Positions 35,588 to 46,575 of a stretch of 64,000 nucleotides of DNA are shown here, piece by piece. A model generated the notes under the pieces. The model was given only the letters and a program-made list of their open reading frames with translations. It was not told where the DNA came from and did no database searches. This DNA is from Oopsacas minuta (lineage: Eukaryota; Porifera; Hexactinellida; Lyssacinosida; Leucopsacidae): contig JAKMXF010000088.1 in the NCBI GenBank assembly GCA_024704765.1, positions 248,001-312,000 of the forward strand, given 5' to 3'. Within the stretch, counting starts at the first letter, position 1, and every line of letters starts with the position of its first letter. The translations under genes and the position numbers were made by a program.

Positions 35588-35806
35588 CAAGGTTGAAACC
35601 GATCGAACCGAATATCAGTATTCATGAATAGTTGCTTGACCGAATACTGATAATATTCGGTTACATCAACCGAATACTACTGATAATATTCGGTTAGGAC
35701 CAACCGCATACTGAATACTGATATTCGGTTAGTAAACTGAATATTAAACTTTCCGCCGAATATTATTCGCTTGAACCGAATTTTGAACTATTCAATTGCA
35801 ACCTTC
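35588..35806. mobile_element. CAAGGTTGAAACCG palindromic MITE, copy 2
   Basis: The ends CAAGGTTGAAACCGATCGAA and TTCAATTGCAACCTTC are imperfect inverted repeats, and an exact 8-base duplication CATCACAT flanks the element (35580-35587 and 35807-35814). The interior is an array of CCGAATAYT / ATATTCGGTT half-sites. It is the same family as 10534-10691. The 8-base duplication points to hAT-type insertion. Confidence 0.85.
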
Positions 35807-36279
35807 CATCACATCAATATTTGCAATTTAACTGATATTGCAAACACAAATTTGTGGATATTTCTCACAAATCATAATAATGTCTGCCATTGTCATGATA
35901 GCTCAATTAATTAATCTGTTTGTATTCCTAAGTCTCAAACTGGTAGTTAAGTAACTGAGGCTATTTATTCTTCGCAAACCTCATCTTGATTCATTCAATT
36001 ATTAACAAAGAGCACTCAATCAATATTGGAAGCATTGAGGTAAAATTTCAAGATTCGCTAGAACCATACAGCACTAATTGGAATTTGGAGATTTGTTCCT
36101 TCGGAAATATCTCAGTCAGCTTACCATGAGTAACCCAGTCATTTCCAATTAGCATTTTGATATATATCTTGTGGATAAATAATGTATTCATGCTGTCAAT
36201 TTACAAATACAGTAGACTCGCTTCATGAGTCACGGTTAATCTGGGCACTTAATTAGCCAGAAACAGAACCATACAAATA

Positions 36280-37613
36280 CTACGGGCGTTCAATAATTAG
36301 CCGTTATTCCAAATTTTGTAAGTCGGATATTTCGATCCAGATCAAACTGAATTTTCTAATAACAATCCATCCATTGAGAATTCAATAATGCAAAGCTTTT
36401 TTGATTCTGATGTCTCGTTCTAATATTGTACATATTTATCTTTTGACAGTTTATTATAGTAACATTTTAATGGCTTCCAAAAGTACCGATTTCAAAATTG
36501 AGCAGAGAGCATATGTGAAGATCAGAACACTGCTCAAAGTTTCACTTACAGATGTCCAAAGATTTAGAGGAAGTTTATAAGGATACAGCACTTCCATATT
36601 CCACTGTTGTTGATTGGGCTAGACGCTTTCGTGAAGGTAGAGTGTCCATTGAAGATGAGGAAAGAATAGGGAGGCCAGTATCCAGCGCCAGTGACAAAAA
36701 TATCCTTGAGGTATCTGCGTTACTTGTTGAAGACCCTCATATCACGCTTGTGGAGATAGCTGATGCGGTTGGGATCTCAACGGGAACTGCTCAAGCTATT
36801 GTACATGATAATATGAAATTCCGAAAGATATGTGCTCGATGGGTGTCGCATTTACTAACTCAGGACCAGAAAGCAAAGAGGGTCCAATGGGCTACTAAAT
36901 TGCTCTCTGAGTTTGATCGAGCTGACTCCAGAAGGTTATTTGAGATAGTAACAGGTGACGAGACTTGGGTACGTTATTCTGAGCCTTTATCAAAAGAAGT
37001 AAACAAAGTATGGGTCGCAAAAGGACAGGACCCACCAATGATCCCTCGATATGACTTTCGGGACTCGAAAGTTATGTACTGTATATTTTTCTATTCTAAT
37101 GGTCCAGTGTGCTAGATTTGTGTCCCAAAATACCAAACAATAACAGGCTCCTTCTACACCAATGAGTGTCTAACAGAGGTTGAAAAATTCTACCAAAATT
37201 GATCGCCAAGGACTGGAACTCGTGGATTGCGAATATTGCATGATAACGCCCGACCGCACAAGACAAAGCTGGTTAGAGAAAAGTTGGAAGCTATGAAGCT
37301 TGTGGAGCTAGATCACCCTCTCTACTCGCCAGATCTAGCTCCCTGTGACTTTTGGTTGTTTCCAAAGTTAAATAAACATCTATCAGGCAGGAAATTCGAG
37401 AGTCGAGCTCAGATGGGATTAGTGATTTTCCAGTATATGAAAGGTGTACCAACCGAAGACTACAAAAAGTATTTTTCGATTGGATAAAAAGGCTGAAATT
37501 GGTTTTACAGCACGAAGGGGAATCCTATGAGAAACTCCATCACTGACTACACAATTATGCTAGAATAATTTAGAATTACAATGTAATAACGACTACTAAT
37601 TAAACGCCCGTAG
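36280..37613 (+). mobile_element. Mariner element, 1334 bp
   Basis: The ends CTACGGGCGTTCAATAATTA and TAATTAAACGCCCGTAG are inverted repeats, each flanked by TA (36278-36279 and 37614-37615), the mariner target duplication. Total length and a single transposase frame fit a full-length mariner. The transposase is inactivated. Confidence 0.95.
36470..37546 (+). pseudogene. Inactivated mariner transposase (D,D34D)
   Basis: From ATG 36470 the N-terminal helix-turn-helix region starts in one frame (MASKSTDFKIEQRAY) and shifts to another near 36545. The body then carries the paired-type HTH region, the first catalytic Asp in GDETW, the second in HDNARPH and the third in SPDLAPCDFWLFP. The last two are separated by 34 residues, which defines mariner. 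The reading frame is broken by a frameshift near 36545, a TAG at 37113, a TGA near 37200 and a further frameshift near 37465 before the C-terminal WIKRL region. The catalytic residues remain, but no functional transposase can be made. Confidence 0.95.
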
Positions 37614-38250
37614 TAATACTGTTAAATACGATTAATCAGACAAATACCTTTATTCCGCTTATTCGGTTAAATATTGGATTTGCATAGTGATAATATGGCA
37701 AAAATCATTATGTTATTATATTACACATGTGCTTCTAATATAGCTTTTGTTGTTAATTAATATACTTATTCTACCTCAAATCTTACTTGCTTGTATAATT
37801 ATTGATGCAATATAGAATTGTTAATAATATTACCAGTGTTATTAACGTATATTAATTTCACATCACTTATTACTACTAGCTGCTTTGTTCGGAATGCTTA
37901 CACCAAAAATCTTCACACTCCCAAAAGGTCGAATACAACATAGAATTTGTCCCTGATTAATATCTGATCTCACCGCTAAAACCTCTGAATATTTCAGTAT
38001 CCGTATTTACATATATTGGTGACATAAAATCAGTAACTTAATTAATAACATTTTACCTTATCTTAATAAGCTTAGTAAACTGCTGCTATAAATATATAAT
38101 TACTTATAAGATTCAGTTGAATTTGGTATATTTATTGAATATATAAATCAGCTGATAATTAGCACCACTCAGACATCAGAGTTCAAATAGTGGTTTCGTG
38201 GATGAACTCTCTATTGTGACAGATTGACCAGTAGAATATATGTATGTATG
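37614..38250. other. Intergenic region upstream of RhoGAP
   Basis: Apart from the right remnant of the split repeat (to about 37680), the sequence is AT-rich and shows no gene or repeat I can recognise. Confidence 0.4.
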
Positions 38251-38260
38251 TATATAAATA
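38251..38260 (+). promoter_or_regulatory. TATA box of RhoGAP gene
   Basis: TATATAAATA lies about 42-51 bases before the ATG at 38302, preceded by a TATG tract. The spacing implies a very short leader. Confidence 0.45.
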
Positions 38261-38301
38261 CCATTCAATTCACATAGTCATTCAATTTCACCTATCGGAA
38301 A

Positions 38302-40071
38302 ATGTCACAAACGAATGATACTAAATTTCTCTCAGAATTATCGCCTGAACATCTATTGATACTACAACAGCTGAATACTCACAGACTCGAATCAATGGAC
38401 ATAACGACCGGACAGATCTGTACACCGAAACCTCCTGGTGCCCCAAAGAAGGGCTATAAGCGCTTGAGCATGAGGAGAAGCAAACCAGTCTCACAGGTAT
38501 TCGGACGTAATCTCACTAAGATCTCTACTTCATATGTGAAGACTTCTATCCTAGACAACCACATTGCCTTCAAGGAATGGCTACAGAGTGAACAAGATGA
38601 ACCCTCACTTACTGACACTGATTCGATCCCTGCGTTTGTACGTAACACACCATTACGTAGGTCATGCCCAGGACGTGCTCGCGGTACATTACAACGCCGT
38701 CCACACACTAACTCATCTCTGTCCATAGCTGATTTAGAATTTGGCGAGGAAGCACAACGCACAGGCGCACCGTTGCCTTGTTTCGCTCTTGAAGCGGTTA
38801 GACACATCGTTGCATGCGGTCTACGAGCGGAAGGGGTGTTCAGGAAATCTGGGAGTCATGTGCGGATGCGACAACTACGCGAACAGTGGGAGAGTGGAAT
38901 TATGTCTGATCTACAGGCTCGAGATCAACTGCCGGGACATTACCGCTTCTCAATAGAGTTACATCGTACTCATGATATAGCCGGATTATTGAAAGAGTTC
39001 TTACGAGAACTCCCAGAGCCTTTATTAACTCGAGAACTGTTACCTACGTTTCTATCTTTATCAGATTCTACTACGCCTATTTTACCCGCTTTACGAGGAC
39101 TTGTGTGTTTACTTCCGGAGAGGAATAGGTGTCTGTTACAGCTGTTACTCTTCCTATGTAGTGAAGTGTTGGAAAATAGTCAGTTTAATAAAATGGATAC
39201 TCATTCGTTAGCAACCGTATTAGCGCCAGGAATGTTACCTAACCTAACTAATCAAAAGGATTTTACGCTCGCTAGTGTTTCAGTAGTGAGACAACTCATT
39301 GAGGCGTCGAATGACTTATTTTCAGTTTCAGAATCAGATTGGTCGATTTTGAATCTTAAATCTATTCTATTATCGAACACTAATGAAAACTCTCCTTTGT
39401 CAGCCAGCTGTCAATACCCGTCGCCATCTCCTCTGTTAGCTAGTGAGAGTTATGAGTTTGGAGGTAGAGTTAAGCGTTTCTTTAAGCGAGCTCTTCTCAG
39501 CCCTTTCGATTCTCCGAATTCTGTTCCTAAACTAAAGCTTGGTAGAATTCCTAACACAGATATGTCTACAGGGCTATATAGGTCTAATAATATAGGAGTA
39601 ATACATTGTTCTGATAATTCAATAAGCTCCAGTCCAGATTCATTCAGAGAAAGGTCTAGAACGTATGGAGAGCTGAAGTTAAGGGTGTCAGACAGAGAAA
39701 GGATATCACCGGGCCTGATTCATCCACGGCTCTTAACTGGACCCCCTCTTATCTTCAGCCCATCTGAGAATATAATGCGAATTAATTCCACTTCGAAACG
39801 ACAGTTTATTATTCGACCGATTAACTCAAGTCCTCTTAATGATATAGGCCCTAATCCTAAAATATTAACTACTAATATTCATCCTGAGATCAACCGCGAT
39901 ATTCCAAAGCCTTTCTCAAAATACACCACTCACGTAACTTACAACAAACTGCCACTTAAACCACTTCACACCTCGCAGATTGAAAATACGCGTTATATTT
40001 CAAGTCCTGCCAGTCAGTCAAATGATCATTTGTTTGATATTAAGAAGATAACAGTTTTAACAGATAACTGA
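38302..40071 (+). CDS. RhoGAP-domain protein
   Basis: A 589-residue intact single-exon gene. Residues ~155-345 form a RhoGAP domain that would stimulate GTP hydrolysis by Rho-family GTPases. Visible marks are the catalytic arginine finger Arg181 in EGVFRKSGS, LLKEFLRELPEPLLTREL, LLPERNRCLLQLLLFL and FNKMDTHSLATVLAPGML. The RMRQLREQWESGI and LLTREL phrases recall the ARHGAP6/36 group, but the assignment is tentative. The N-terminal ~110 residues are basic and probably unstructured. The C-terminal ~240 residues are rich in Ser, Pro and Asn with no domain seen, and could carry phosphorylation or SH3-binding sites. Its coding sequence is less AT-rich than its neighbours, as expected for a conserved gene. 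Confidence 0.9.
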   Translation: MSQTNDTKFLSELSPEHLLILQQLNTHRLESMDITTGQICTPKPPGAPKKGYKRLSMRRSKPVSQVFGRNLTKISTSYVKTSILDNHIAFKEWLQSEQDEPSLTDTDSIPAFVRNTPLRRSCPGRARGTLQRRPHTNSSLSIADLEFGEEAQRTGAPLPCFALEAVRHIVACGLRAEGVFRKSGSHVRMRQLREQWESGIMSDLQARDQLPGHYRFSIELHRTHDIAGLLKEFLRELPEPLLTRELLPTFLSLSDSTTPILPALRGLVCLLPERNRCLLQLLLFLCSEVLENSQFNKMDTHSLATVLAPGMLPNLTNQKDFTLASVSVVRQLIEASNDLFSVSESDWSILNLKSILLSNTNENSPLSASCQYPSPSPLLASESYEFGGRVKRFFKRALLSPFDSPNSVPKLKLGRIPNTDMSTGLYRSNNIGVIHCSDNSISSSPDSFRERSRTYGELKLRVSDRERISPGLIHPRLLTGPPLIFSPSENIMRINSTSKRQFIIRPINSSPLNDIGPNPKILTTNIHPEINRDIPKPFSKYTTHVTYNKLPLKPLHTSQIENTRYISSPASQSNDHLFDIKKITVLTDN

Positions 40072-40527
40072 TTCACTTACTTTTGACTTGTAATTATTTT
40101 TGTAAATAAGGTTTATATGTTTATGCTCTATTAATATAAGTTATACTGGTAATCGGAGTATTTACGAGTGATTGGAGTTTACATAAGTGCGAAAGTTTCA
40201 GATTTAGAGAGTTGTCGCGAGTTATACTCGGGTTTTCGTCATTAAATAATGACAACATTCAAGTAAGAATAGTGAAAACTCTATAATCCACACAAAATTA
40301 CGTAGCACCTGGTAGCTGGTATTTCATTGTATCCAAGGTATGTACCAAGGATGCTCAAGTGTCGAATAATACTATTTCAGTGGAGTTCTAAGAGGTAGGA
40401 GTATATCAAGCCACGTATTATGTATTAATCTAATTTAAGCCAATTCTCCTTGTTTTAGATTCGAAAGTTATTCTGAAATAATCTCTCATTGATTTTGTGA
40501 CTAATTCCAGCGTTTTTATTGATTTAT
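40072..40527. other. Intergenic
   Basis: This is the 3' flank of the RhoGAP gene. No repeat or gene was recognised. Confidence 0.4.
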
Positions 40528-40848
40528 TTATAAAAACAAACGATTATGAGGGTGTTCCATTGCATATGCGTATAATCCTGGGGTGCCGGGGGGGGGTTCT
40601 TGATGTATTCCTAGTATTTGAGGTTCCTGATTTGGGTTTGCTTCTTGATTGATTCTTAGCATTTGTAGCTGTTGAATTAGTATTAATTCTTCTTTAATTG
40701 TGGCAGATGTTTGATATTGCTGTTGTTTCTCTAGCTGTCGACGTAGACGCCGTTTTTGTCGGTATCGTTTTCGTTTTGCTTGTTTTCTACTTTTACTTTT
40801 AGGCTGAGGTTGTGTCACAAGGTCTAACCTCTTAACGAAACAGGACAC
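40528..40848 (-). CDS. Possible terminal exon, basic Gln-rich protein
   Basis: An open minus-strand frame of about 100 codons has no ATG near its start. A possible acceptor (CCTGTTTCGTTAAG) lies at its 5' end. The product begins with a Lys/Arg-rich stretch (SKSRKQAKRKRYRQKRRLRR) of nuclear-localisation or nucleic-acid-binding character and continues into a Gln-rich, proline-ended tail (PPPGTPGLYAYAMEHPHNR). Low complexity means the frame could be open by chance. No upstream exon was placed. Confidence 0.3.
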   Translation of the reverse strand: MSCFVKRLDLVTQPQPKSKSRKQAKRKRYRQKRRLRRQLEKQQQYQTSATIKEELILIQQLQMLRINQEANPNQEPQILGIHQEPPPGTPGLYAYAMEHPHNRLFL

Positions 40849-41324
40849 GTATTAAAGTATTGTACAGATAAAAACTTATACAGAGTTTCTATTTAGACAG
40901 ATTTCTTCCAACTTAATGCATATCATGTACTGTCGGATAGATACTGTAGTAAGTATTACCTAGAATAGTTCCTTCTGCCTCAAAATTTGTCATATGTGTT
41001 GTTGAAAAATAAAAATGTTAATATTTCGGAACAGTTCAGGTTATAACCATAAATCGTGTCCTTCCGGCGAAAACATTTTCTGATCGCATAGCCCACAGGC
41101 TGATATGAAAGTCTACCGCATGTAACTCTGAATCGCCTCCCTCGCTTTATGAAAACTATTCTTTGAGTTATATAATTGTATGATACATGCGTATATAGTA
41201 ATGATTTGTATATTCCCCAGTAGCCAGTATTATTCGCGGTAACTTGTTATCTTTCATACCTACAGGGGCGGCAGGTCTTGCGAGCAGTACCTCATTATCC
41301 GATCAATTTGCCAAATTTGCTGTT

Positions 41325-41357
<33 letters not shown>

Positions 41358-43237
41358 GTTGGCTTTTAATGCTAGAGTGAAATTTAATAGAGCAATTGGT
41401 AAATATGACCGGTTATATTATAGGCACTGCGTTACCGACCACTTTTTGAAACGATCCGACGCGGCTGTACCTTCTTCAATATTTTCAACATCTGTAATGC
41501 ACTAGAAATAGCCTAACAACTCAAGTCACTTTAATAAAATATATATTTACAAAAACACAGAGAGTTAGGGGGCTTCTTTGATATCCTCATACCGCAATGG
41601 ATGCTCATGGTTTAAAGAAAATGTTTGGCCGGAAGGTTTGGCCTGTTTATACACATTTTTGTTTGATAATTAAATAATAAAATTATTCAAATAACGATTA
41701 AACTGAAGAATACGTAAACGATCAAGTGCTGAAAAATAATTAATTGCTGAATATGCAAAAGTATTTTATTACTAACTTTAGTGCTGACATGATTTGTTAA
41801 CTATAGAAAATCACGGTTATTTAATTAAGAACATACATGTGTATCCACCATCGTTACTAATCCGCTAACAGCAGTACGAAGTTGTCGTCCCTGTTTGATC
41901 CTTGGCATCTCTTCAGCCGAGCTTTATTACTATTATTAATCTAATCACAATATGATAAATACTATACTATTAGCATACAGTAGGGACAGCAGTACCACGT
42001 GTTAGAAAGAAACTAAGTCATGTTTGATATTTCCATAGTAATTGCGTATAGAACCCCTCATATATTAAATAGCCTTATCAGTTATTCGAACTGTTAGTCC
42101 TTGCCTCTTTGGAGGGGGATATCTCTAGAAAACCTTGAAAACCCATATTCAACTGTCGAACAAGGCTTCTAATACCTCCCCTCTATATGATTATCAAATA
42201 TTTAACCATGGATATTGGATTTCGTATATCTGCTTGAATGTTTGTTTTAAGGTATTTTTAAGCATTCTCCTTGTTAATTTGGGTATTTCTTCTGGATTAG
42301 TTACTATATATGCTTGGATGTTGTCAAGGGTTTTTAATGCAGGATTAAAGGGTGATTTCTATAAAAGATAAAATATATTGAAATCTACCATCCATGGTTA
42401 ATTATCTAATCAGCATATAGGGGGACTACTTTTGTCAAAACAGTGCGAGTGGCTAAATCTCGAGAATGATTTGATACGACTTGATACAGGGCGCTCAACC
42501 TGGAAACCTTCACAATCGTGCAATTTAGTATTAGTATTATATGAAAGACCAGGGATTCTGCAGAATTTGTAGACCCGAAATAGTGAGACTCATGAGATAG
42601 TGAGAGTTGAGAGCCCTGCTTGATACAATGATACATTTTGATTGGAAAAGTAAATATTTGAATTGAATTCATTTCAATTCGTAAACGATTAGATTTGATT
42701 ATATATTATTTTAGCTGAATACACTTATTTTATTATAAAACTTACTGATTTGATTTCAAATGCTAATTGGAATTTAGTGGGTAGAAAAATGATCACGATC
42801 TGCCTTTCGGTCTTTTCCTAGACTTTGGGACACTCCATAAATTGAGAAATTTGTATACTCATATATTTAGGGGTGGAGATTGCGTCTGGAAATTGTCAAA
42901 AGTGAAATTTTATCACCTTTATGGTAATTAATCACATTATCACACCTCTCACTACTGTAAATTCAATAGGATGCTAGAGATTAGGTTACTACATCTTACA
43001 AGGTGAATGAATACACAGAGCCTGACCTAGCCTGACCAGCATACTCTATATGTGGGTGATGTTTGTTGAAAAATTTTTGAAATATATTAAATAAGCTATT
43101 GTCAAATCGATTTTACATGATTATCAATGTATTTTACCTATTAATTATTCCTGAATTTTATGAAAAGTCGAATTTTTTGCATTTCATGGCTTTGTAATTT
43201 CTAATAGATCTCATACCCTTCTAGCTACGATTCTTAG
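40849..43237. other. Gene-poor intergenic with (TAA)n
   Basis: About nine TAA units occur at 41327-41354. A perfect 12-base inverted pair TTAACCATGGAT / ATCCATGGTTAA lies at 42202-42213 and 42390-42401 and may mark a small MITE. A dispersed-repeat fragment (TCACCTTTATGGTAATTAATC) lies near 42910. The open frames here look non-coding. Confidence 0.5.
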
Positions 43238-43639
43238 ATGGCAAAATTTACATCTGCTAAACACCAGCACCTTATTCAAGACAGTCTCTTCCAAAAGTCT
43301 TTTCTAAGCTTCACTGGGAAATTCAATTGGCTTCATTTCGCTAAAGATTGTATGATTACTATTGTATTTCCAGCTGGTTTGAGGGAGAATCAACATGTAT
43401 TGGCTTATTGGCAATGGGATGTGGACGCTAAGGGTATGCATTCTAAGGCGGAACCTAAAGGTGTTATTGATGTTTTAGGGAAGTCCACTAAGCCTCCTTA
43501 TATTCGCTTTTTTAAAGATAATTACTATTGGTTTGAAGGAGAAATTCTAGATTCTGAAAAGGTGATAAACCTTACAATGTGGGATAAAACTCAAAAAACA
43601 CGAAGTAGCTTTCAAGTTGCTTTAAGCTTTTCTAAATAA
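43238..43639 (+). CDS. Unrecognised 133-residue protein
   Basis: An intact short gene starts at ATG 43238. A pyrimidine-rich acceptor-like site (TCATACCCTTCTAG) about 15 bases upstream suggests an intron in the 5' leader. The product has no signal peptide or membrane helix. It is rich in aromatics with alternating hydrophobic strands (CMITIVFPAG, YIRFFKDNYYWFEGEI, INLTMWDK, SSFQVALSFSK), so a small beta-sandwich is likely. Codon use resembles the neighbouring genes. No family is recognised and no function is offered. Confidence 0.6.
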   Translation: MAKFTSAKHQHLIQDSLFQKSFLSFTGKFNWLHFAKDCMITIVFPAGLRENQHVLAYWQWDVDAKGMHSKAEPKGVIDVLGKSTKPPYIRFFKDNYYWFEGEILDSEKVINLTMWDKTQKTRSSFQVALSFSK

Positions 43640-43711
43640 TTTATAAGTTAATTGAGATATTATATTTCCTTATTTATTCCCTCTAATGGGATATTAGGTT
43701 TCTCTTATTTT

Positions 43712-43713
<2 letters not shown>

Positions 43714-43746
<33 letters not shown>

Positions 43747-44230
43747 ATATTATTTATATGAATTATTCAATGAGCACCAATATGACATATATTTCAAATG
43801 TTCTTATCTAGTACTTGTTGGAGATTAGTCGATCACCAAATTCTTGAATGTGATCACGATCGTTCATTAAAAACTGATCGGAGATCGTGATCACATTAAC
43901 GATCTTTTATCCGATCACTTTTCTGAAATTTACAAATTTATAAGCATCTCTTATATGCCATAGGGAGTTCTCTATTGCGTTTGTCCGTCGCCGTACACGC
44001 GGTCATGCGAAATCTACCAGTCTTATTGCCATGAAATTATTACACGTACATTCATTTTGATATACATTTTGGTTCTATATTCGGAAATATTCAATTAATG
44101 TCTGCCTAGAACGATCGAAAATATGATCGAATGGTTTTTGGCGGGAAAAAGATCGCGATCTTCCATTCGATCACTGTTAATAGAATTATCGGCAATCATG
44201 TCCCGATCATCAAAAATAGATCACGCTACT
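43714..44230. repeat. (CT)n microsatellite and GATC-rich repeats
   Basis: A perfect CT run occupies 43714-43742. At 43850-43920 GATCACGATCGTTC and GGAGATCGTGATCAC form a palindrome. At 43975-44095 lies a fragment of the GCGGTCATGCGAAATCTA family. At 44150-44225 the GATCGCGATCTTCC repeat of 16990 recurs. 44231-44738 shows a GGGGAGGCAGCTGCCCC hairpin near 44425 and otherwise nothing. Confidence 0.6.
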
Positions 44231-44738
44231 AATGTCATAAGTATTTGTAAGTTATAATTGTTCTTGTCTAGCCAAATCAGAAGTTCTTATAACCGGCATC
44301 CGCTGTATTTTTGGCCCTTAATCACTTGACTATATTGACATTCTGCATGCTCTACTTAATACATTGCCGTATATGTCACCGAGAATGAATAGTTTTTACA
44401 GTGTCGGTGTCAGAAGGGGATAGGGGAGGCAGCTGCCCCTCTTGGTTTGAATCCTCCCAAACTTTGTAAACTCTATCACTGAACGGAGCTCACATATTCC
44501 CTTGGACTTTGGTGAAAACTATGTATTGATATTTCAATTTTAGTCACACACTTCATTGATTTAATCAAATTATGGCTTACTTGCATGTAACCAAATATTT
44601 CTTGCTTTCAATCCTCAGAATTGAGATTTTCCTTTGCTTTTGAATTAGCTGAAAAAATTGATATTTCGTTAGTATTACAATATTCTTAACTAATATACGT
44701 ACTTGCTAATTCGCTGTAGATTCTTTTTAGTTATATAA

Positions 44739-45845
44739 ATGGCAGTTGAATTTCCTCCAAAATTGGAAGCGAATTTAGATTTGACAACTGATCAGAATTC
44801 TCTTACATTCCAAGAAGCTAGAGATTCCATCAAAGCACAATTTGTTATTTATCGTAACTTATTGGATAAAAAGGAGTTGGACCTATTATCCGAAATTGAT
44901 CAGCTGGAGGAGAATAACAAACCAGAATTAATTCATGTTAAACATGATCTGACCAGACTCCATGGGGTAATTGGTACTTTAGGTGAATCATTAGGAACTG
45001 ACACTTTGAAATTATTCCTGGAAGAGCAAAAAACAGTTTGGCAAAAGCAAATTTTAGATTTTCAGAGATCAGAAAAACTTTTATCCCGCGTGATCTTGAA
45101 GAATTCTGACTTTGAGAATTTTGTACAGAATGTGAATCAAATTGTTCCTTTTTGGTCAAAAGCTAAATTTAGAATAGAATTGGAACCTATTTTGGAAGTA
45201 AAACCAAAGATTGGAGAAGATTGGTATATCGTATCTAAAAAGTGGTTTTCAGATTTCACAGATTCGATAAATCTAACCGCTCCAAAACCTAATGACAGCT
45301 GGGAGTTCCCAGAGAGAATTCCAATTGACCATTCTAGAATCTATGCAAATGGACTATTGTGTGATGTTAACGATTGTAAGGTGTTACATTCCAAAGCTTG
45401 GAAGTTGTTGCTAGAGTTTAATGGTCTCTCGCTTAATACTATCCCAATAAAAAGACGGTCCTATCCACATTCAATTACTCATATTCGGGTCCCAATAAGC
45501 CCGACCATACACAAATGTACCTTAGGACATAATAGTAAAAACAGCAAATTTAGTATTGAATGTGAGATAAGAACATTTCCATACGAAACATATAATAATA
45601 TTCTAAAGAAATTGTCACCATTCTGTTCATTATTTACAACTCATATACCTATACTGTATTCTATTGGAGGGACATATAATATATCATGTAATCCACCTCA
45701 GTATACTCAGTACAATATTAGCAAGCCTTCTAATCAAGTTCTTGTTCAACCTGCACCTGAATCACCAGTTGGCATAATACCTCAAACACTCTTATTGATT
45801 ATCCCTGACGCTATGGGGGTAAACTATTTTCAAGTTCCCTTATAA
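44739..45845 (+). CDS. Helical-DUSP-UBL protein without USP protease domain, A
   Basis: A 368-residue intact gene. Residues ~20-130 are helical, coiled-coil-like (DKKELDLLSEIDQLEEN, LFLEEQKTVWQKQILDFQ). Residues ~158-232 match the DUSP domain of ubiquitin-specific proteases: WYIVSKKWFSDF near the start, PIDHSRIY in the middle (compare the family's PGPIDN) and AWKLLLEFNGLS at the end. Residues ~245-360 look like the ubiquitin-like domain that follows DUSP in USP4/11/15 and end in QTLLLIIPD. There is no Cys/His-box peptidase. An adaptor or decoy role in ubiquitin signalling is inferred. An acceptor-like TTCTTTTTAG just before the ATG suggests a 5'-leader intron. It is a paralogue of 48205-49248. 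Confidence 0.75.
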   Translation: MAVEFPPKLEANLDLTTDQNSLTFQEARDSIKAQFVIYRNLLDKKELDLLSEIDQLEENNKPELIHVKHDLTRLHGVIGTLGESLGTDTLKLFLEEQKTVWQKQILDFQRSEKLLSRVILKNSDFENFVQNVNQIVPFWSKAKFRIELEPILEVKPKIGEDWYIVSKKWFSDFTDSINLTAPKPNDSWEFPERIPIDHSRIYANGLLCDVNDCKVLHSKAWKLLLEFNGLSLNTIPIKRRSYPHSITHIRVPISPTIHKCTLGHNSKNSKFSIECEIRTFPYETYNNILKKLSPFCSLFTTHIPILYSIGGTYNISCNPPQYTQYNISKPSNQVLVQPAPESPVGIIPQTLLLIIPDAMGVNYFQVPL

Positions 45846-46575
45846 TTGAGTATTTTATTTATTGCTAGATTCAATAACTAACTTTTCTAATATTGAAGCG
45901 GATATGTAAAATGTAAATAAATCGTTGGATTTGTCATAAAAGCATGCAATTTGGCACAGTCATTAATTTATGACACATCCCACATTTTATTGAATTTACT
46001 CGACTTATCCCCCCCAATATAAAGCTAAATATTGATATTAATCTTGTCTTTGCTAATGAATTATTAGTGGAAAATTATAGATGCTAACACCCACTAGTTA
46101 ATTAAATGAAATTTCGTCGGCACAGGTGGTGATTTGACATTTTATCCTATTCTAGCTTCGTATGATTTACTTATGTGCTCGTTTGTCCGATAGAGGATTA
46201 TGAATCGGTCCCGACCACACTTGAGAATAAGCAAACCAGGACCGACCTGAAACCAGTCGGTCCGTTCTGGTCCGGTCTGAAACGCGGTCCACTACATCTC
46301 TGCTATAAACCTCTTTCAATAGCCCTAAGAACGCACTAAAAGACACTGAGACAACACCCAGGGGGGTAACTTTAAATTTCATTGTATCTGTAATTCTATA
46401 CCCAAACGTCTCAATTTTATTACAATATGTGAATATTTCCCATTTTGATGTAATTAAAATAATATTAGTATATTAACAGAATATGAAACATTATACAATA
46501 GTGTAGAGTATAACAGGAGAATTTATAGTTTGTAAATGTATATAATATGGAAAATTGATGAATTGTTAATTAAGG
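45846..46575. other. Intergenic with GGTCCG-rich repeat
   Basis: Near 46190-46300 short GGTCC / GGACC words recur (CGGTCCGTTCTGGTCCGGTC), making a GC-rich, hairpin-prone patch. Otherwise AT-rich with no gene. Confidence 0.4.

Larger units (their letters stand above)
36210..37680. mobile_element. Older repeat split by a mariner
   Basis: Left part 36210-36277 (CAGTAGACTCGCTTCATGAG, GGCACTTAATTAGCCAGAAA) and right part 37616-37680 (ACAAATACCTTTATTCCGCT) together match one continuous stretch at about 13080-13200 in reverse complement. The mariner at 36280-37613 therefore inserted into an existing copy. The left end has the pogo-like CAGTAGA form, and the right end is not fixed. Confidence 0.55.

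Noticed and set aside
38454-38807. 117-codon minus-strand frame within the RhoGAP gene
   Set aside because: Antisense shadow of a less AT-rich coding region.
42135-42672. Two short frames on opposite strands
   Set aside because: The plus-strand frame lacks an ATG and neither shows protein-like features. A short inverted repeat spans the plus-strand one.
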